Origin: a bacterium
GTDB lineage: Bacteria > Desulfobacterota > Binatia > DP-6
Reading direction: 5' to 3'
Assembly: GCA_026129405.1 (NCBI GenBank)
Contig: JAHCID010000004.1
Span: 330,761 to 394,760 of the forward strand
DNA: 64,000 bases
This document shows, in pieces, positions 63,167 through 64,000 of this stretch (its first letter is position 1; each line of letters opens with the position of its first letter). The notes under the pieces were generated by a model. It was not told the DNA's origin. It made no database searches and was given only the letters and a program-made list of their open reading frames with translations. A program made the translations under genes and the position numbers.

Positions 63167-63967
63167 TCAGCGCGGCGCCAGGCGCAGGAACGGCACGCGG
63201 TCGCGGACGCGCGCGACGAGCGCGTTCGTCCAGGCGGGGGCGAGGCGGCTGGCCAGGTCGGCGAGCCGCGTCTCGCTGCCGACGAGGACGCGCCCGCGGC
63301 CGCGCTCGACGGCGCGCACGATCGCCGCCGCCACCGCCTCGGGGGCGCGCCCGCGCGCGAGCAGCCGGGCTTCCGCTGCCTGCGCATTGGTGTCGACGAC
63401 GCGGCCGCGCCGGACGATGGCGGTGTCGGTGGCGCCCGGGTATGCGACCGTGAGCCCGATGCTCGAGCCGTACAGCTCGGCGCGCAGCGCCTCGCTGAAG
63501 CCGCGCACGGCGAACTTGCTCGCGCAGTAGCCGGTCTTGGTGGGGCAGCCGACCAGCGCGAAGTCGCTCGCGACGTTTATGATCCAGCCGGTGGGCGCGC
63601 GGCGCAGATGAGGCAGGAACGCCTCGCAGCCGTGGACGACGCCCCAGAAGTTGACCCCCATGATCCAGCGCAGGTCGTCGAGCGGCACGCGCTCGAACGG
63701 GCCGGCGACGGAAACACCGGCGTTGTTGACGAGCAGGGCGACGCCGCCGTGCCGGGCGACGACGTCGGCGGCGAGCGCGCGCATGGCGGCGGCGTCCGCG
63801 ACGTCGGCGACGTGGCGCGAGGCGAGGGCGACGTCCGCGAGCGCGTCGCCGTCGCGGTCGACGCCGGCGACGGTGCAGCCGCGTGCCGCGAGGGTCGTGG
63901 CGAGCGCGCGGCCGATGCCGCTCGCGGCTCCCGTCACGACGGCGATCGTTCCCGTGCCCAGCCGCAC
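63167..63967 (-). CDS. SDR family NAD(P)-dependent oxidoreductase
   Basis: 266 aa. Classical SDR motifs are present: VVTGAASGIGRALATTLAAR (cofactor loop), LVNNAGVSVAG, the Ser in NVASDFALVG and YCASKFAVRGF. The post-beta-2 position is Asp in GVDRDGDALAD, suggesting NAD(H) rather than NADP(H). The C terminus has a basic/hydrophobic tail (LAPAWTNALVARVRDRVPF) that might touch membrane. It precedes the FATP-type ligase on the same strand after ~185 bases, so the two may be co-regulated. The gene is complete within the window. Confidence 0.92.
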   Translation of the reverse strand: MRLGTGTIAVVTGAASGIGRALATTLAARGCTVAGVDRDGDALADVALASRHVADVADAAAMRALAADVVARHGGVALLVNNAGVSVAGPFERVPLDDLRWIMGVNFWGVVHGCEAFLPHLRRAPTGWIINVASDFALVGCPTKTGYCASKFAVRGFSEALRAELYGSSIGLTVAYPGATDTAIVRRGRVVDTNAQAAEARLLARGRAPEAVAAAIVRAVERGRGRVLVGSETRLADLASRLAPAWTNALVARVRDRVPFLRLAPR

Positions 63968-64000
63968 GGCGGCGATTCGACCAGCGCGGAAGCGGCGGAG

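Overview
The window is very GC-rich bacterial chromosome with dense, short-spaced genes and long spurious open frames on the opposite strands. No rRNA, tRNA or CRISPR array was seen. The gene content suggests an uncultured deltaproteobacterial-type lineage. The clues are many secreted Cys-rich proteins with Thr-rich linkers, a Myxococcus-type Cys-rich repeat (CGDG...CDDGN), thrombospondin type 3 repeats, a choice-of-anchor A protein, and many acyl-CoA ligases beside crotonases and an acyl-CoA dehydrogenase. Candidatus Binatota or a relative is my best guess, by inference only.

Layout. 1-6 kb: 3' end of a PucR-type regulator, a secreted lipase-like protein, a large secreted Ig-like protein and an RRM RNA-binding protein. 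6-9.6 kb: remnant of a DUF4143 ATPase, then a minus-strand operon (carboxymuconolactone decarboxylase-like, alpha/beta hydrolase, acyl-CoA ligase). 9.7-16.3 kb: zinc metallopeptidase, SDR, Csp1-like copper storage protein, FAD oxidoreductase, acyl-CoA dehydrogenase, NRDE/TANGO2 protein, luciferase-like oxidoreductase. 16.4-26.6 kb: secreted Cys-rich protein, DNA repair methyltransferase, a PaaK-like relic, a cyclase relic, an EEP-fold hydrolase, CPT-like kinase, MtgA, a substrate-binding protein without signal peptide, a choice-of-anchor A protein and an ABC1 kinase. 26.6-31.4 kb: glyoxalase-like and BON proteins, a ligase and a secreted beta-propeller.

31.5-40.4 kb is the clearest metabolic block. 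A Gdx/SugE exporter, two crotonases and an acyl-CoA ligase form one tightly coupled operon behind a promoter with a TetR-type palindrome. Next come an isochorismatase-fold/SnoaL pair, a Kazal-type secreted protein and a coupled pair of PaaK-like ligases. 40.5-43.7 kb: a secreted-protein gene cut by an IS3-family element. 43.9-46.3 kb: an AurF-like di-iron protein, a MerR regulator and EfpL. 46.3-53.1 kb: three large secreted proteins (TSP3 repeats, disintegrin-like Cys repeats, Tat-exported beta-helix). 53.1-55.6 kb: a heme-oxygenase-like di-iron oxidase candidate coupled to an internally duplicated membrane protein. 55.9-64 kb: SpeA, an unrecognised secreted protein, amidohydrolase, GNAT acetyltransferase, a FATP-type ligase and an SDR.

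The window holds two themes. One is degradation or activation of carboxylic acids: six adenylate-forming ligases, two crotonases and an acyl-CoA dehydrogenase, with TetR-type operators at two promoters. The other is a heavy investment in exported Cys-rich proteins of unknown role. The strongest leads are the convergent-gene palindrome at 26.6 kb, the apparent ACG start at 61324, the duplicated membrane protein plus di-iron oxidase pair, and the paired operator-in-promoter architecture.
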